This document shows, piece after piece, positions 50,648 through 58,651 of a stretch of DNA of 64,000 nucleotides. The stretch lies in the IMG/VR virus record IMGVR_UViG_3300044716_000844, positions 31,587-95,586 of that record. One strand, given 5' to 3'. This stretch comes from a virus. The notes beneath the pieces are model-generated. The model was not told the DNA's origin. It did not search any database and saw only the letters and a program-made list of their open reading frames with translations. Each line of letters starts with the position of its first letter. Positions within the stretch are counted from its first letter, which is position 1. Made by a program: the position numbers and the translations under genes.

Positions 50648-52090
50648 ATGATCGAACAAACAATCTTAGCAGGTATGATTCATAATGAAGGTTATGTAAG
50701 AACGGTCTTGCCTTTCCTGAAAGACGAGTACTTCGAGGATCAAAACGAAAAGTTTATTTACACTACGATTAAGTCGTACATCGATCAATACAACGGATTG
50801 CCTACTCTTTCGGCTTTGAAGATTGCAATCGATGCATCGAATTCATTGAATGAAGAACGGTACAAACAAGTCAATACAACTCTTGATTCGTTGACTTACG
50901 ACGAAAAGACTGACATGACTTGGTTGGTTGATACGACCGAAAAGTTCTGTCAAGACAAAGCGATCTATAACGCAGTTCGTCAATCAATCCTTGTTCTCGA
51001 TGGTAAGATTAAAGATCTTGATAAGGGTGCAATCCCAGAACTATTGAGTGATGCTCTCGGTGTAAGCTTTGATACAAATGTTGGTCATGACTTCCTTGAA
51101 AATGCAGATGAGCGCTTTGACTTCTATCATCGAGTAGAAGAGAAGCTTGAGTTTGATCTTGAGTACTTCAACAAGATCACAAAGGGTGGCCTAAGTAAAA
51201 AGTCTCTGTCGGTTGCTCTTGCAGGCACTGGTGTTGGTAAGACTTTGTTCATGACTCATTGCGCTGCAGCATCTCTATCTGCTGGTAAGAACGTTCTCTA
51301 CATCACCATGGAAATGGCTGAAGAACGAATCGCCGAACGTATCGATTCAAATCTTCTTGATGTAACTCTTGACGATCTTCGTCTGCTTCCAAAGCCTATC
51401 TACAACTCGAAGATTGAAAAGATAAAGGCGAGAACAGTAGGCAAACTTATCGTGAAGGAATACCCTACGAGTTCTGCAGGTGCAAATCACTTTCGTCACC
51501 TGTTGAATGAATTGAAGCTAAAGAAAAACTTTGTGCCCGATGTTATCTTCATCGATTACTTAAACATCTGTATGAGTGCTCGGTTGAAACATGGTGCTAA
51601 CATGAACTCGTATATGATGATTAAAGCGATTGCAGAAGAGCTTCGTGGTCTTGCAATGGAGTTCAACGTTCCAGTTATGACTGCTACTCAGACCACTCGT
51701 TCTGGTTATGGTAACTCTGATGTCGAGTTAACCGATACATCAGAATCGTTCGGTCTACCTGCAACTGCCGACTTCATGTTTGCACTTATTTCGACAGAAG
51801 ATCATGAGAGCCGTGGTCAGCTTCTCGTCAAACAGCTGAAGAACCGTTGGGGTAGTGTTGATAGCCCTAAACGATTCGTTGTCGGTATCGACCGCTCAAA
51901 GATGCGCCTGTTTGATGTCGAAGAGTCTGCTCAAGAAGGTATCACTGGTGGGCCAAAACAACAAGATCGACCTATATTTGATGGTTCTTCTATGGTGCAA
52001 GACTCAGACTTTCAGCCAGATCATGACTTTGAACCGCAGCGACTAAGCAGCTTTAAGAAAAAGAAACCGAATTTTGGAGGGTTTAACTGA
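50648..52090 (+). CDS. 41: Replicative helicase gp41
   Basis: 480 aa DnaB-type helicase (T4 gp41: 475 aa). Walker A GTGVGKT at about 193-199, Walker B VIFIDYLNI, and ATQTTRSGYG (H4-type loop). Forms the hexameric helicase with primase gp61, which is not in this window. Acidic, Asn/Asp-rich tail ends RLSSFKKKKPNFGGFN. Overlaps the following small gene by one base. Confidence 0.95.
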   Translation: MIEQTILAGMIHNEGYVRTVLPFLKDEYFEDQNEKFIYTTIKSYIDQYNGLPTLSALKIAIDASNSLNEERYKQVNTTLDSLTYDEKTDMTWLVDTTEKFCQDKAIYNAVRQSILVLDGKIKDLDKGAIPELLSDALGVSFDTNVGHDFLENADERFDFYHRVEEKLEFDLEYFNKITKGGLSKKSLSVALAGTGVGKTLFMTHCAAASLSAGKNVLYITMEMAEERIAERIDSNLLDVTLDDLRLLPKPIYNSKIEKIKARTVGKLIVKEYPTSSAGANHFRHLLNELKLKKNFVPDVIFIDYLNICMSARLKHGANMNSYMMIKAIAEELRGLAMEFNVPVMTATQTTRSGYGNSDVELTDTSESFGLPATADFMFALISTEDHESRGQLLVKQLKNRWGSVDSPKRFVVGIDRSKMRLFDVEESAQEGITGGPKQQDRPIFDGSSMVQDSDFQPDHDFEPQRLSSFKKKKPNFGGFN

Positions 52091-52299
52091 TGGGCTACCG
52101 CGTAAATGAAAACAACAACTCGTTTGAGATCGTTGAAAAAGGATCCGAATTGATTGTAGCTCGTAGAAATGATAAGGATGCAGCAACGAAACTTTGTCGT
52201 TCGTTGAACTTAGGTTCTGGGTTCGATGGATTCACTCCACCGTTCTTTACACTCAAGTATCCAGATGATCATGCAAAAGGAAATACCGCTCAAACTTAA
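52090..52299 (+). CDS. Hypothetical protein after gp41 (69 aa)
   Basis: Translationally coupled to gp41 (TGATGG). The protein has the look of a small two-strand/helix domain (FEIVEKGSELIVARRNDKDA, ATKLCRSLNLGSGF) often found fused or adjacent to phage proteins as a sequence-specific helper. The stop codon lies in the loop of the following terminator hairpin. Confidence 0.65.
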   Translation: MGYRVNENNNSFEIVEKGSELIVARRNDKDAATKLCRSLNLGSGFDGFTPPFFTLKYPDDHAKGNTAQT

Positions 52300-52312
52300 T
52301 TGAGCGGTATTT
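52281..52312. terminator. Bidirectional terminator between convergent units
   Basis: Perfect 13-bp stem AAATACCGCTCAA/TTGAGCGGTATTT with 6-nt loop. On the + strand it overlaps the end of the gp41 operon; on the - strand it is followed by CCTTTT, so it also fits as terminator for a - strand transcript starting near 52444. Confidence 0.85.
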
Positions 52313-52440
52313 CACCGTGCACGATACGTGAATGTTGGGCGGAACCCCACCGGCATTCTTGATGCGACCCCAACTGTTCCATCTGTGATTTTGTATGCTA
52401 TCACACTTGCCTCTACGTTAATTAACGTGATTACACGCAC
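52312..52440 (-). CDS. Candidate - strand late small gene (42 aa) or ncRNA
   Basis: On the - strand a 42-codon frame runs from GTG (52440-52438) to TGA (52314-52312). The translation looks like real protein (starts VRVITLINVEASVIAYK, ends PVGFRPTFTYRAR). A TATAAATA octamer lies directly upstream on the same strand and a strong hairpin with a T-rich tail directly downstream. There is no Shine-Dalgarno, so a leaderless message, a decayed gene or a noncoding late RNA of about 160 nt are all possible. Confidence 0.4.
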   Translation of the reverse strand: MRVITLINVEASVIAYKITDGTVGVASRMPVGFRPTFTYRAR

Positions 52441-52449
52441 CCATACGAT

Positions 52450-52457
52450 TATTTATA
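52450..52457 (-). promoter_or_regulatory. Late promoter on - strand
   Basis: TATAAATA read on the - strand (TATTTATA on +), in an intergenic gap, pointing at the candidate small gene or RNA. The only - strand octamer I found between genes. Confidence 0.55.
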
Positions 52458-52477
52458 CAAAAAGTGTGCTCGGGCTA

Positions 52478-52505
52478 TTGACATTACTAAAAAAATGTTT
52501 ATATT
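52478..52505 (+). promoter_or_regulatory. Early promoter for small gene at 52538
   Basis: TTGACA, 16 bp, TATATT, 33 bp before the ATG. Diverges from the - strand late promoter 20 bp away. Confidence 0.8.
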
Positions 52506-52537
52506 ACTACTATAAGCAGAGCAAAGGTAGAACAACC

Positions 52538-52756
52538 ATGATGACCTTCGAACAGACCGGAACCGTCTTCACCGCCACCAACTCGATTAAGCCGGTGATT
52601 ATCAACAAGAACCATGCCAACCAATACATGCTCTTCACCCCCGAAGGTCGTCTGCTTGACAACTTCACCTCGGCCGGCCCTTTCGTAGACTTCGAAACAG
52701 CCAAACGTAATGCAGAATGCAACGTTGGTATGGCAATGAACTGGAGTGACTTCTAA
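52538..52756 (+). CDS. Hypothetical early protein (72 aa)
   Basis: Start at ATG 52538 (or 52541), behind its own promoter; the longer in-frame extension to 52328 is rejected because it crosses that promoter. The protein (starts MMTFEQTGTVFTATNSIKPV) is a small beta-rich domain. Codons are clearly C-ending and GC-richer than the neighbours. Coupled to the next mini-gene by TAATG. Confidence 0.65.
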   Translation: MMTFEQTGTVFTATNSIKPVIINKNHANQYMLFTPEGRLLDNFTSAGPFVDFETAKRNAECNVGMAMNWSDF

Positions 52757-52815
52757 TGACTGCTTTAATCATCCCCGTTATCTTTTTAATTGTAATCGTG
52801 TTTGGCCTTCTTTGA
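52756..52815 (+). CDS. Candidate 19-residue membrane peptide
   Basis: ATG overlaps the preceding stop (TAATG) and the frame encodes MTALIIPVIFLIVIVFGLL, a single hydrophobic segment with no charge, then TGA. The next gene follows after GAGGAAACGAACTA. Size and composition fit a small phage membrane peptide, but so short a frame could occur by chance. Confidence 0.4.
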   Translation: MTALIIPVIFLIVIVFGLL

Positions 52816-52827
52816 GGAAACGAACTA

Positions 52828-53523
52828 ATGGTTAACGTATATCCAATCACTGGCAAAGTATGGTATCGCGAAAGCACAGATGAGTGGGTGCTAGAGCTGG
52901 AAGGCTCTATCAATGATACCCACTTCATTAGTCGCCACACCGAACCTGGTAACATTGCTCCAGAAGATGTTGCAGGACTACCTTCGCTGTATAAAGAGGA
53001 AACAAAACTAATGACTGACGATCCGAAGTGTGTTGCGGGGTGCATTGTGTTCTACGGCGGCGAAAGGAAGCATCACAAAGACTGCCCGTATTACCCAGAA
53101 AGTCTAACGAAGGTGAATGCCGACCGCATCGAAGCCCTTGAAAAGGCCCTAAAGGATCAATCTTCTGTCTCTGATCGACTTGCTGAAAGGCTGCACAAGA
53201 CCGAAGGTCTCTTGGCAAAGGCGGTGGAGGATCGGGATCACTGGTCGGATGTCGCTCACCGAGAGGGTGTGTGCATGACCTGTCGCGGTCCCCACGGCGC
53301 ACTAGAGTCGTATGGCTGCACGGATTGCCTAAACACTGGCTATTGTGGAGAACACCACAACACCGTGGCTGACCTCGAAGCCAAGCTGGCGAAGGCGGTG
53401 GAGGCTTTGCGTTTTTACGCATGGGAGAACGAGATAAGACTACCTAGCGACGGCCCGTGGGGTGCAGGCAGCACGGATTTCGGCAAGGCCGCCCGCACCA
53501 TCCTCGCAGAGATCAAAGGGTAG
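52828..53523 (+). CDS. Hypothetical early protein with Cys cluster (231 aa)
   Basis: Behind TTGAGGAAACGAACTA. N-terminal about 60 residues form a small domain, followed by a Cys/His group (KCVAGCIVFYGGERKHHKDC), a coiled coil (RIEALEKALKDQSSVSDRLA) and a second Cys/His cluster (CMTCRGPHG, CTDCLNTGYCGEHH). Ends FGKAARTILAEIKG, a common end of phage 'ead/Lar-like' early proteins. The 3' two-thirds is GC-rich. Likely a modular, recently exchanged early gene; role unknown. Confidence 0.65.
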   Translation: MVNVYPITGKVWYRESTDEWVLELEGSINDTHFISRHTEPGNIAPEDVAGLPSLYKEETKLMTDDPKCVAGCIVFYGGERKHHKDCPYYPESLTKVNADRIEALEKALKDQSSVSDRLAERLHKTEGLLAKAVEDRDHWSDVAHREGVCMTCRGPHGALESYGCTDCLNTGYCGEHHNTVADLEAKLAKAVEALRFYAWENEIRLPSDGPWGAGSTDFGKAARTILAEIKG

Positions 53524-53527
53524 TGCC

Positions 53528-53629
53528 ATGAAGACTTGCCCACCATGCAATAACGATTGTAATCAGGGCCGTGATTGCCCACAACGCAAACCGAAGGATG
53601 TTTCGACAAAAATTCAACAAACCAGTTGA
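53528..53629 (+). CDS. Cys-rich mini-protein (33 aa)
   Basis: Four bases after the previous stop. The short product MKTCPPCNNDCNQGRDCPQR continues for 13 residues. The CNNDCNQGRDCP pattern is a known type of tiny phage protein with a probable zinc site. Its stop codon lies within the -35 box of the next promoter. Confidence 0.55.
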   Translation: MKTCPPCNNDCNQGRDCPQRKPKDVSTKIQQTS

Positions 53630-53654
53630 CATTTGGTTTGAAGTATCTTATATA
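53618..53654 (+). promoter_or_regulatory. Early promoter with -35 in hairpin loop
   Basis: TTGACA (53626-53631), 17 bp, TATATA. Perfect 7-bp inverted repeat CAAACCA/TGGTTTG (53618-53624, 53634-53640) encloses the -35 hexamer, as at 33518. Confidence 0.8.
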
Positions 53655-53682
53655 GATCTAGTAGAAGCAAAGAGGAAAAGCC

Positions 53683-53856
53683 ATGCTACTCGATACGTCT
53701 GTTACCGTCGGCCAAAACGTTCGCGCGTTCCTTAATAAGAATGCACGTGGAAAGGTTGTCGCAGTCAACGGTTCGCTGTTGACAGTTCAGTGGGAAGGTG
53801 GTAATATGGTAGAAGTTAATCGGTTCAGTGTTATCGTTATGAAACCTGGGTACTAA
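53683..53856 (+). CDS. Small beta-barrel early protein (57 aa)
   Basis: Own promoter and GAGGAAAAGCC leader. The second half GKVVAVNGSLLTVQWEGGNM resembles a KOW/SH3-like RNA- or protein-binding strand set. Contains an internal promoter-like site. Function unknown. Confidence 0.55.
   Translation: MLLDTSVTVGQNVRAFLNKNARGKVVAVNGSLLTVQWEGGNMVEVNRFSVIVMKPGY
53779..53807 (+). promoter_or_regulatory. Possible early promoter inside small gene
   Basis: TTGACA, 17 bp, TAATAT; 60 bp before ATG 53867. Confidence 0.4.
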
Positions 53857-53866
53857 GGAGCAACGA

Positions 53867-54031
53867 ATGCAAACTGTACGTGAACTTATCGAAGAAGCTA
53901 TCACAGAAGCTCGCATCATGGAGGCTGCTCGAGAAGTATTCGATGTAGATAACATGCTGCTCACCGCAATGCGCTTGAGTGGTGCACCGTATTCCTTTGT
54001 CGAAACTGTATACGAGCGAGCATCAGCATGA
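53867..54031 (+). CDS. Small helical early protein (54 aa)
   Basis: AAGGAGCAACGA precedes ATG. All-helical, acidic (MQTVRELIEEAITEARIMEA), ends overlapping the next gene (ATGA). No function known. Confidence 0.55.
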   Translation: MQTVRELIEEAITEARIMEAAREVFDVDNMLLTAMRLSGAPYSFVETVYERASA

Positions 54032-54351
54032 ACTACTTTGGAGCTACATACACCAAAAGCCGGGATCCTACTGATATCTACTATAAGCGCATTCTTGAGA
54101 TGATGCGTGATTACAAACTATCAATGCAAGATGCGATCAACTGGGATATGGATGGCTTTATGCCATACCCTTCTCGTGGAATGATTCTTACTGATGAAGA
54201 AGAGATTGACTTTTATCTTCACATAAATTATATTCCAGCTGATAGCCGTACATTCTTCACAGGAGTTGCCCTTGGCTTTTATGACTATACACTCGAAGAC
54301 AAAGAAGAGGAAACCGACCAAGAGGATGATCGAAGCACAAGCACGCCATGA
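54028..54351 (+). CDS. Hypothetical early protein (107 aa)
   Basis: ATGA overlap with the preceding gene. Tyr- and Asp-rich, with a region YYKRILEMMRDYKLSMQDAI and an acidic C-terminus (EDKEEETDQEDDRS). Overlaps the following gene by about 70 bp in another frame. No family recognised. Confidence 0.6.
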   Translation: MNYFGATYTKSRDPTDIYYKRILEMMRDYKLSMQDAINWDMDGFMPYPSRGMILTDEEEIDFYLHINYIPADSRTFFTGVALGFYDYTLEDKEEETDQEDDRSTSTP

Positions 54352-54601
54352 CGAATGGCTTGCCTCGATTGGAGTGAATGGTCGTAAGACACTGAAAGGT
54401 GTTGAGCATGTAAATCTTCGTGAAGGTATTGTTGAGAACGCACAGCTCACGAATGGTATTGCTGGTAACGGTACAAAGAAAGAAGCTAACGTATACACTG
54501 GCGACTACATCATGGGTATCGCCACTATGCACAAGTCAAACGCTGTCCCGATTACAAGCGGCCAACAAGCTATTGAAGTATCGCAGATGAGGAGGAACTA
54601 A
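54281..54601 (+). CDS. Hypothetical basic early protein (106 aa)
   Basis: Likely start ATG 54281 within the previous gene; ATG 54326 would cut the conserved-looking KRKPTKRMIEAQARHDEWL. This pattern (basic tract then EAxxxHxxWLxxxGV) is seen in many phage early proteins, some tied to DNA or RNA binding. The stop is part of the terminator hairpin. Confidence 0.6.
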   Translation: MTIHSKTKKRKPTKRMIEAQARHDEWLASIGVNGRKTLKGVEHVNLREGIVENAQLTNGIAGNGTKKEANVYTGDYIMGIATMHKSNAVPITSGQQAIEVSQMRRN

Positions 54602-54616
54602 GGTTCCTCCTTTTTT
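54591..54616 (+). terminator. Intrinsic terminator of small early genes
   Basis: 8-bp stem GGAGGAAC/GTTCCTCC, 4-nt loop, followed by TTTTTT. Overlaps the stop of the gene at 54281. Confidence 0.92.
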
Positions 54617-54623
54617 ATAAATA
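54616..54623 (+). promoter_or_regulatory. Late promoter for second late region
   Basis: TATAAATA overlapping the last T of the terminator, 25 bp before ATG 54648. Confidence 0.8.
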
Positions 54624-54647
54624 CTTCAAATGAACTGAGAGGTTGTT

Positions 54648-55733
54648 ATGGTTATCAAACCTTTTTCTAGCTTTGCTAAGTCAAAATCTGATATTTACAA
54701 AGAGATTGCCGATCTCTTGAATAAGATTGGAAAAGACAAGAACTATCAAGTAGCGCCAACTTTGCCGATGGGAAAGGTCGGTAAAGATAAAACTACACGT
54801 GAATTTAGAATGCAATTGATTGTGAAGACCGTTGATACATCTGAATCTTTTGTTGCGCATTTGAAAGCTGGTCTGCGTGGAAATAAGATTTTCGACGCTA
54901 AATACAACGTAATATCGCCAAATAGTTCAAAGTACTCAAGTTACACGTTTACGTATAAAGGTGTAATCGTTGATGCTGTCATTGCTCGGGGTGCAAACAA
55001 AGGTGAGAACTTCGAGACTCAGACCGTTGAAAATTTAAATATGTTTTTCATGGGAGCATCGGAACAAAGTTTTGCTAAGCTTGTAAGACAAATGGAAGAA
55101 GTATATCCACCATTTGCTGATACTGAAATCGTAAAGGTGAATCAGCGAAAAGGATCTACAAAAAAGACTGGAATACCGCTTGAAGAATTGAACGCAGTCA
55201 TTGGCGACATTGTTCTCACCGATCGTACTGGAAAGAAGTGGTATATCTCTCTGAAAGATGTGAGCGGCGGCACAGTAAGTGCATGGCCAGGTGGTGGTTC
55301 TATCTTCAACGCCAAAGGTGATCTGGTTGGAGATTCAGAAGGTGCAGAATTTCTTCGCACCTTCGGCGTAGATCTAAACAAAGTTCAAAGTGGCTTTGAT
55401 ATTCGAAACAACATTGATCCTAATACTCGTAGTAAACTTAAGACACCTAACGCGAATGTATCACAGATTGAAAAAATCTTTGAACGTGTATGGGGTCTGA
55501 ATTACTTCTATGTTCGTAAAAAATCGGGTGGATGGAAAGTATTCTGGCTAGACCGCAACAAACTCAACGAGCTATCACGGGGTATTAAGGTGACAAGGAT
55601 TGATTATCCTGGAATAACTTCAAAGTCAACACGAATTTTCTGCGAAAACACACATCAAAAATATCTTATTGAGATTCGAAACTCGAAGGGCGGCGAGTAT
55701 CCAAACGATATTAAATTTAGGGTAATACCATAA
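54648..55733 (+). CDS. Putative nuclease-like late protein (361 aa)
   Basis: Late promoter upstream; TAATG overlap with the ligase-like gene. Around residues 186-203 GDIVLTDRTGKKWYISLK gives D187 and S-L-K203, a pattern seen in PD-(D/E)XK nucleases that bind and cut DNA (D...xSxK). GANKGENFE at about 115 could supply another acidic residue. The rest shows no named family. I regard nuclease as a hypothesis; a virion protein is the alternative. Confidence 0.5.
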   Translation: MVIKPFSSFAKSKSDIYKEIADLLNKIGKDKNYQVAPTLPMGKVGKDKTTREFRMQLIVKTVDTSESFVAHLKAGLRGNKIFDAKYNVISPNSSKYSSYTFTYKGVIVDAVIARGANKGENFETQTVENLNMFFMGASEQSFAKLVRQMEEVYPPFADTEIVKVNQRKGSTKKTGIPLEELNAVIGDIVLTDRTGKKWYISLKDVSGGTVSAWPGGGSIFNAKGDLVGDSEGAEFLRTFGVDLNKVQSGFDIRNNIDPNTRSKLKTPNANVSQIEKIFERVWGLNYFYVRKKSGGWKVFWLDRNKLNELSRGIKVTRIDYPGITSKSTRIFCENTHQKYLIEIRNSKGGEYPNDIKFRVIP

Positions 55734-56962
55734 TGCTATCATTCGACAAGTTTCTCGTAGAATCAAAGAACACTCACATGGAGCATATCGAGGATAACAT
55801 CCTTAATGCTGGTGTCGAAGGTGCACGTCAGTCGATTAACTATCTTCGTTCTCTTCGTGACATGCTCGCTGGCAACTCTACGAAGTCAGTGAATGTAACT
55901 ATCAAGTGGGATGGTGCGCCAGCAGTCTTTGCAGGTATTGATCCAAGCGATGGTAAATTCTTTGTAGCAAAGAAGGGTATCTTCAATAAAGACCCAAAGG
56001 TGTATAAGACGCCAGCTGATATTGATGCAGATACATCAGGTGATTTGAACACTAAGCTCAAGATTGCTCTTGAAGAGCTCTCAAAGCTTGGTATTACAGG
56101 AGTGGTACAAGGTGACTTCTTATATTCGAAAGAAGATATACGAGAAGTGGATATTGATGGAGAATCGTATATTACTTTCCATCCTAACACGATTGTTTAC
56201 GCGATACCGAAGAACAGCCAACTTGCTCGTGAAATCCTTGCCTCAAGAATCGGTGTGGTCTGGCACACTACATACCGAGGAAACACTCTTGAATCAATGT
56301 CAGCGAGTTTTGGAGAGGAGATCGCAAGCGGCCTCAAGAAAACGAAGTCGGTCTGGTCAGTAGACGCAGTTTACAAAGACGTCTCGGGTTCTGCTAACTT
56401 TAATGCTGCCGAGACGAAAGAGATCACTGAGATCTTATCGAAGGCCGGTAAGATCTTCTCAGGATTAAAGAGATCAACTCTTGATGGAATCTCAGAGAAC
56501 GACGATCTTCTTATTCGTGTGAAGGCATACATCAACTCGAAGGTACGAGTTGGTGAACGTATTGGTAATACCACTCAGTTTGTTGATGGTCTTGTAAAAT
56601 ATGTGCACGACTATTATCAGAAAGAGATCGACAAGAAAGCGACTGATAAAGCAAAAGCTGCAGGTGAAGCGAAGCGTGCAGAAGTTATGAAGTACTTCTC
56701 AAATACTTCAAAGGCTGACATCGTGAAAATCTTTGATATGTACAACTACGTCGTAGATGCTAAGCACCTCATTATACGAAAACTAGATAAAGCAAAACAG
56801 ATTGGAACGTTCCTTAAAACTGCTGATGGCTACAAAGTTACAGAGCAAGAAGGATTCGTTGCAATCGATCACATGGGCAAGAACGCAGTAAAACTGGTCG
56901 ACAGACTTCAGTTCAGCCGCGCAAACTTCTCACCCGAAATCATAAAAGGATGGCAGCGTTAA
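55733..56962 (+). CDS. Nucleotidyltransferase (DNA/RNA ligase-like) protein
   Basis: 409 aa, a family I recall from many marine T4-like phages. VTIKWDGAPAVFAG puts K58 in a KxDG motif I like that of covalent nucleotidyltransferases (ligases, capping enzymes). Downstream elements fit the same fold: FFVAKKGIF, VVQGDFLYSKED (motif IV-like with Asp for Glu), FHPNTIVYAIP and GVVWHTTY. The 240-409 part is helical. It could join or adenylylate nucleic acid ends. No function has been shown to my knowledge; motif Arg residues are not certain. Confidence 0.6.
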   Translation: MLSFDKFLVESKNTHMEHIEDNILNAGVEGARQSINYLRSLRDMLAGNSTKSVNVTIKWDGAPAVFAGIDPSDGKFFVAKKGIFNKDPKVYKTPADIDADTSGDLNTKLKIALEELSKLGITGVVQGDFLYSKEDIREVDIDGESYITFHPNTIVYAIPKNSQLAREILASRIGVVWHTTYRGNTLESMSASFGEEIASGLKKTKSVWSVDAVYKDVSGSANFNAAETKEITEILSKAGKIFSGLKRSTLDGISENDDLLIRVKAYINSKVRVGERIGNTTQFVDGLVKYVHDYYQKEIDKKATDKAKAAGEAKRAEVMKYFSNTSKADIVKIFDMYNYVVDAKHLIIRKLDKAKQIGTFLKTADGYKVTEQEGFVAIDHMGKNAVKLVDRLQFSRANFSPEIIKGWQR

Positions 56963-58263
56963 TGGCACAGTTTAACAAAAATACACACCAATACACTGGT
57001 GATAATAAGACGCTGTTTGAAACAGTAATGTTAGCCGATCAATACGGCAATCTGGTTGGTCCATCGAACCCAACTGGTGTTGCAGTTGATGCGTTTGGCC
57101 GAGCAAGAGTTTCAATGCCGATGACACTCTTTGATTCATCACATAGATTCAAAGACAATGGTCTTTGGTCTACAGCAAATACCTCGGGTGGTACATATGC
57201 GCACTCTGCGAATGAAGGTCTGGTTAACCTAAACGTAAATACTTCATCTGGCGCCGAAGTAGTTCGTGAAACAACAAAGGTGTTTTCATATCAGCCAGGT
57301 AAGTCTTTGCTTAACCTAAACACATTCGTTATGGCTCCGGCAAAAACAAATCTAAGACAACGTGTTGGATACTTTGGCGCTCAAAACGGAATCTATCTTG
57401 AATTAAATGGAAGTTCATTAGCCTTTGTAGAAAGATCATACGTCACCGGTGCTATAACTGAGAATAGAGTTACACAAGCTAACTGGAATCTCGATAAACT
57501 TGATGGAACCGGCCCATCGCTTATGACACTTGATATCACAAAAGCTCAAATTATGTGGACAGATATTGAATGGTTAGGCCTTGGCACAGTCCGCGTTGGC
57601 TTTGTTATTGATGGTAGGTTAATTCATTGCCACTCATTCCATCACGCGAATATAATCACTTCGACATATATTACAACGGCATCATTGCCGGCACGATACG
57701 AAATAACCAATACAGGTGTTACATCTGGTTCTAGTACACTAAAGCAAATTTGTACAAGTGTTATGTCTGAAGGTGGTTATGAACTCAGAGGTCAACAGAA
57801 TGGTGTTGGTACACTTATTACCGCCCCAAAGAATCTAGCCACAAAGGGTACTTACTATCCGGTGGTATCAATTCGATTAAAGGCGACTGCACTTGATGCA
57901 ATTGTAATACCATCCGCGGTGTCGTTTCTGGGGACAGGTAACGGTATAAACTACAACTGGAAATTAGTTGTAGGAGCGGCTATTACTACGGGAGCTTGGG
58001 CAGACGGTGGCGCTGACTCTGCCGTCGAATACACAATACTTGGAACAGCGATGAGTGGTGGTCGAACTCTCGCCAGTGGGTTTATCAACTCATCAAATCA
58101 GGGTTCACCAGCGTTTCAAGGACTTAAGGAATCACTTTTCCAATTCCAACTTGAGCGTAACAGCTTAACTAGTACACCATCGTCACTTACTCTTGCAGTA
58201 ACATCCGATACAGATAACCAAAACTGCTTTGGTTCAATCGACTGGGAAGAAGTTACACGTTAA
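56962..58263 (+). CDS. Virion/tail surface protein (433 aa)
   Basis: TAATG coupling to the ligase-like gene; starts MAQFNKNTHQYTGDNKTLFE. Around residues 175-250 it has LDGTGPSLMTLDI... and SLPARYEITNTG, which align with IDGTGPSGFNINL... and LPVRYSIEN in the 970-aa protein at 2288, along with KVFSYQPGKSLL against RYFRYQSGKGFL. The two are paralogues sharing a beta domain. It is probably a baseplate, fibre or whisker-like component. No enzymatic motif. Confidence 0.75.
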   Translation: MAQFNKNTHQYTGDNKTLFETVMLADQYGNLVGPSNPTGVAVDAFGRARVSMPMTLFDSSHRFKDNGLWSTANTSGGTYAHSANEGLVNLNVNTSSGAEVVRETTKVFSYQPGKSLLNLNTFVMAPAKTNLRQRVGYFGAQNGIYLELNGSSLAFVERSYVTGAITENRVTQANWNLDKLDGTGPSLMTLDITKAQIMWTDIEWLGLGTVRVGFVIDGRLIHCHSFHHANIITSTYITTASLPARYEITNTGVTSGSSTLKQICTSVMSEGGYELRGQQNGVGTLITAPKNLATKGTYYPVVSIRLKATALDAIVIPSAVSFLGTGNGINYNWKLVVGAAITTGAWADGGADSAVEYTILGTAMSGGRTLASGFINSSNQGSPAFQGLKESLFQFQLERNSLTSTPSSLTLAVTSDTDNQNCFGSIDWEEVTR

Positions 58264-58316
58264 CGAAGTGACTACCGGCTATACCTAAATGTCAATGTAA
58301 ACTGTCGACTTTTTGT

Positions 58317-58324
58317 GATAAATA
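58317..58324 (+). promoter_or_regulatory. Late promoter variant
   Basis: GATAAATA, one base from the late octamer, 38 bp before ATG 58362. A TATAGT -10-like box lies between them. Confidence 0.5.
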
Positions 58325-58361
58325 TATCCGTATGACAAAGGTATAGTATACGGAGAAAAGA

Positions 58362-58589
58362 ATGTACGCCGCTGTAAATGAAACTGCTCGAGCAATTAGC
58401 CCGCTTAGCATCGCAATATCAAATGGAATCCTTCGCTCGATCGAACTTATGCTAAAAGCAATTCCATCCGGATCAAAAGAAAAAAAGATTAGAGATCTCG
58501 CTCATTCACTTAAGTTTGAGTATCCGCACGAATCACTTGATTATGTTACGAACATGGCCGCTAATATTTATGAGGATGGTCGCAAATGA
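58362..58589 (+). CDS. Hypothetical protein (75 aa)
   Basis: GGAGAAAAGA before ATG. Helical (ISPLSIAISNGILRSIELML) and basic near KKIRDLAHS. Overlaps the next mini-gene (ATGA). No family recognised. Confidence 0.55.
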   Translation: MYAAVNETARAISPLSIAISNGILRSIELMLKAIPSGSKEKKIRDLAHSLKFEYPHESLDYVTNMAANIYEDGRK

Positions 58590-58651
58590 TAGATCCAGAT
58601 CATTCATACTTTAAAGACATTGGCGACAAAAAGAAAAATGGTGGCAAATAA
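58586..58651 (+). CDS. Mini-protein (21 aa)
   Basis: ATGA and TAATG overlaps on both sides and in frame with tight gene packing. Product starts MIDPDHSYFKDIGDKKK. So short that chance cannot be excluded, but the coupling favours translation. Confidence 0.35.
   Translation: MIDPDHSYFKDIGDKKKNGGK

Noticed and set aside
52328-52537. 70-codon N-terminal extension of the small gene at 52538
   Set aside because: It would span an early promoter, lacks a ribosome site, and its start lies in the region better explained as a - strand unit.
52928-53422. 164-codon open frame on the - strand opposite the Cys-cluster protein
   Set aside because: Shadow of a GC-rich coding region; the + strand frame has a ribosome site, Cys clusters and coiled coil.
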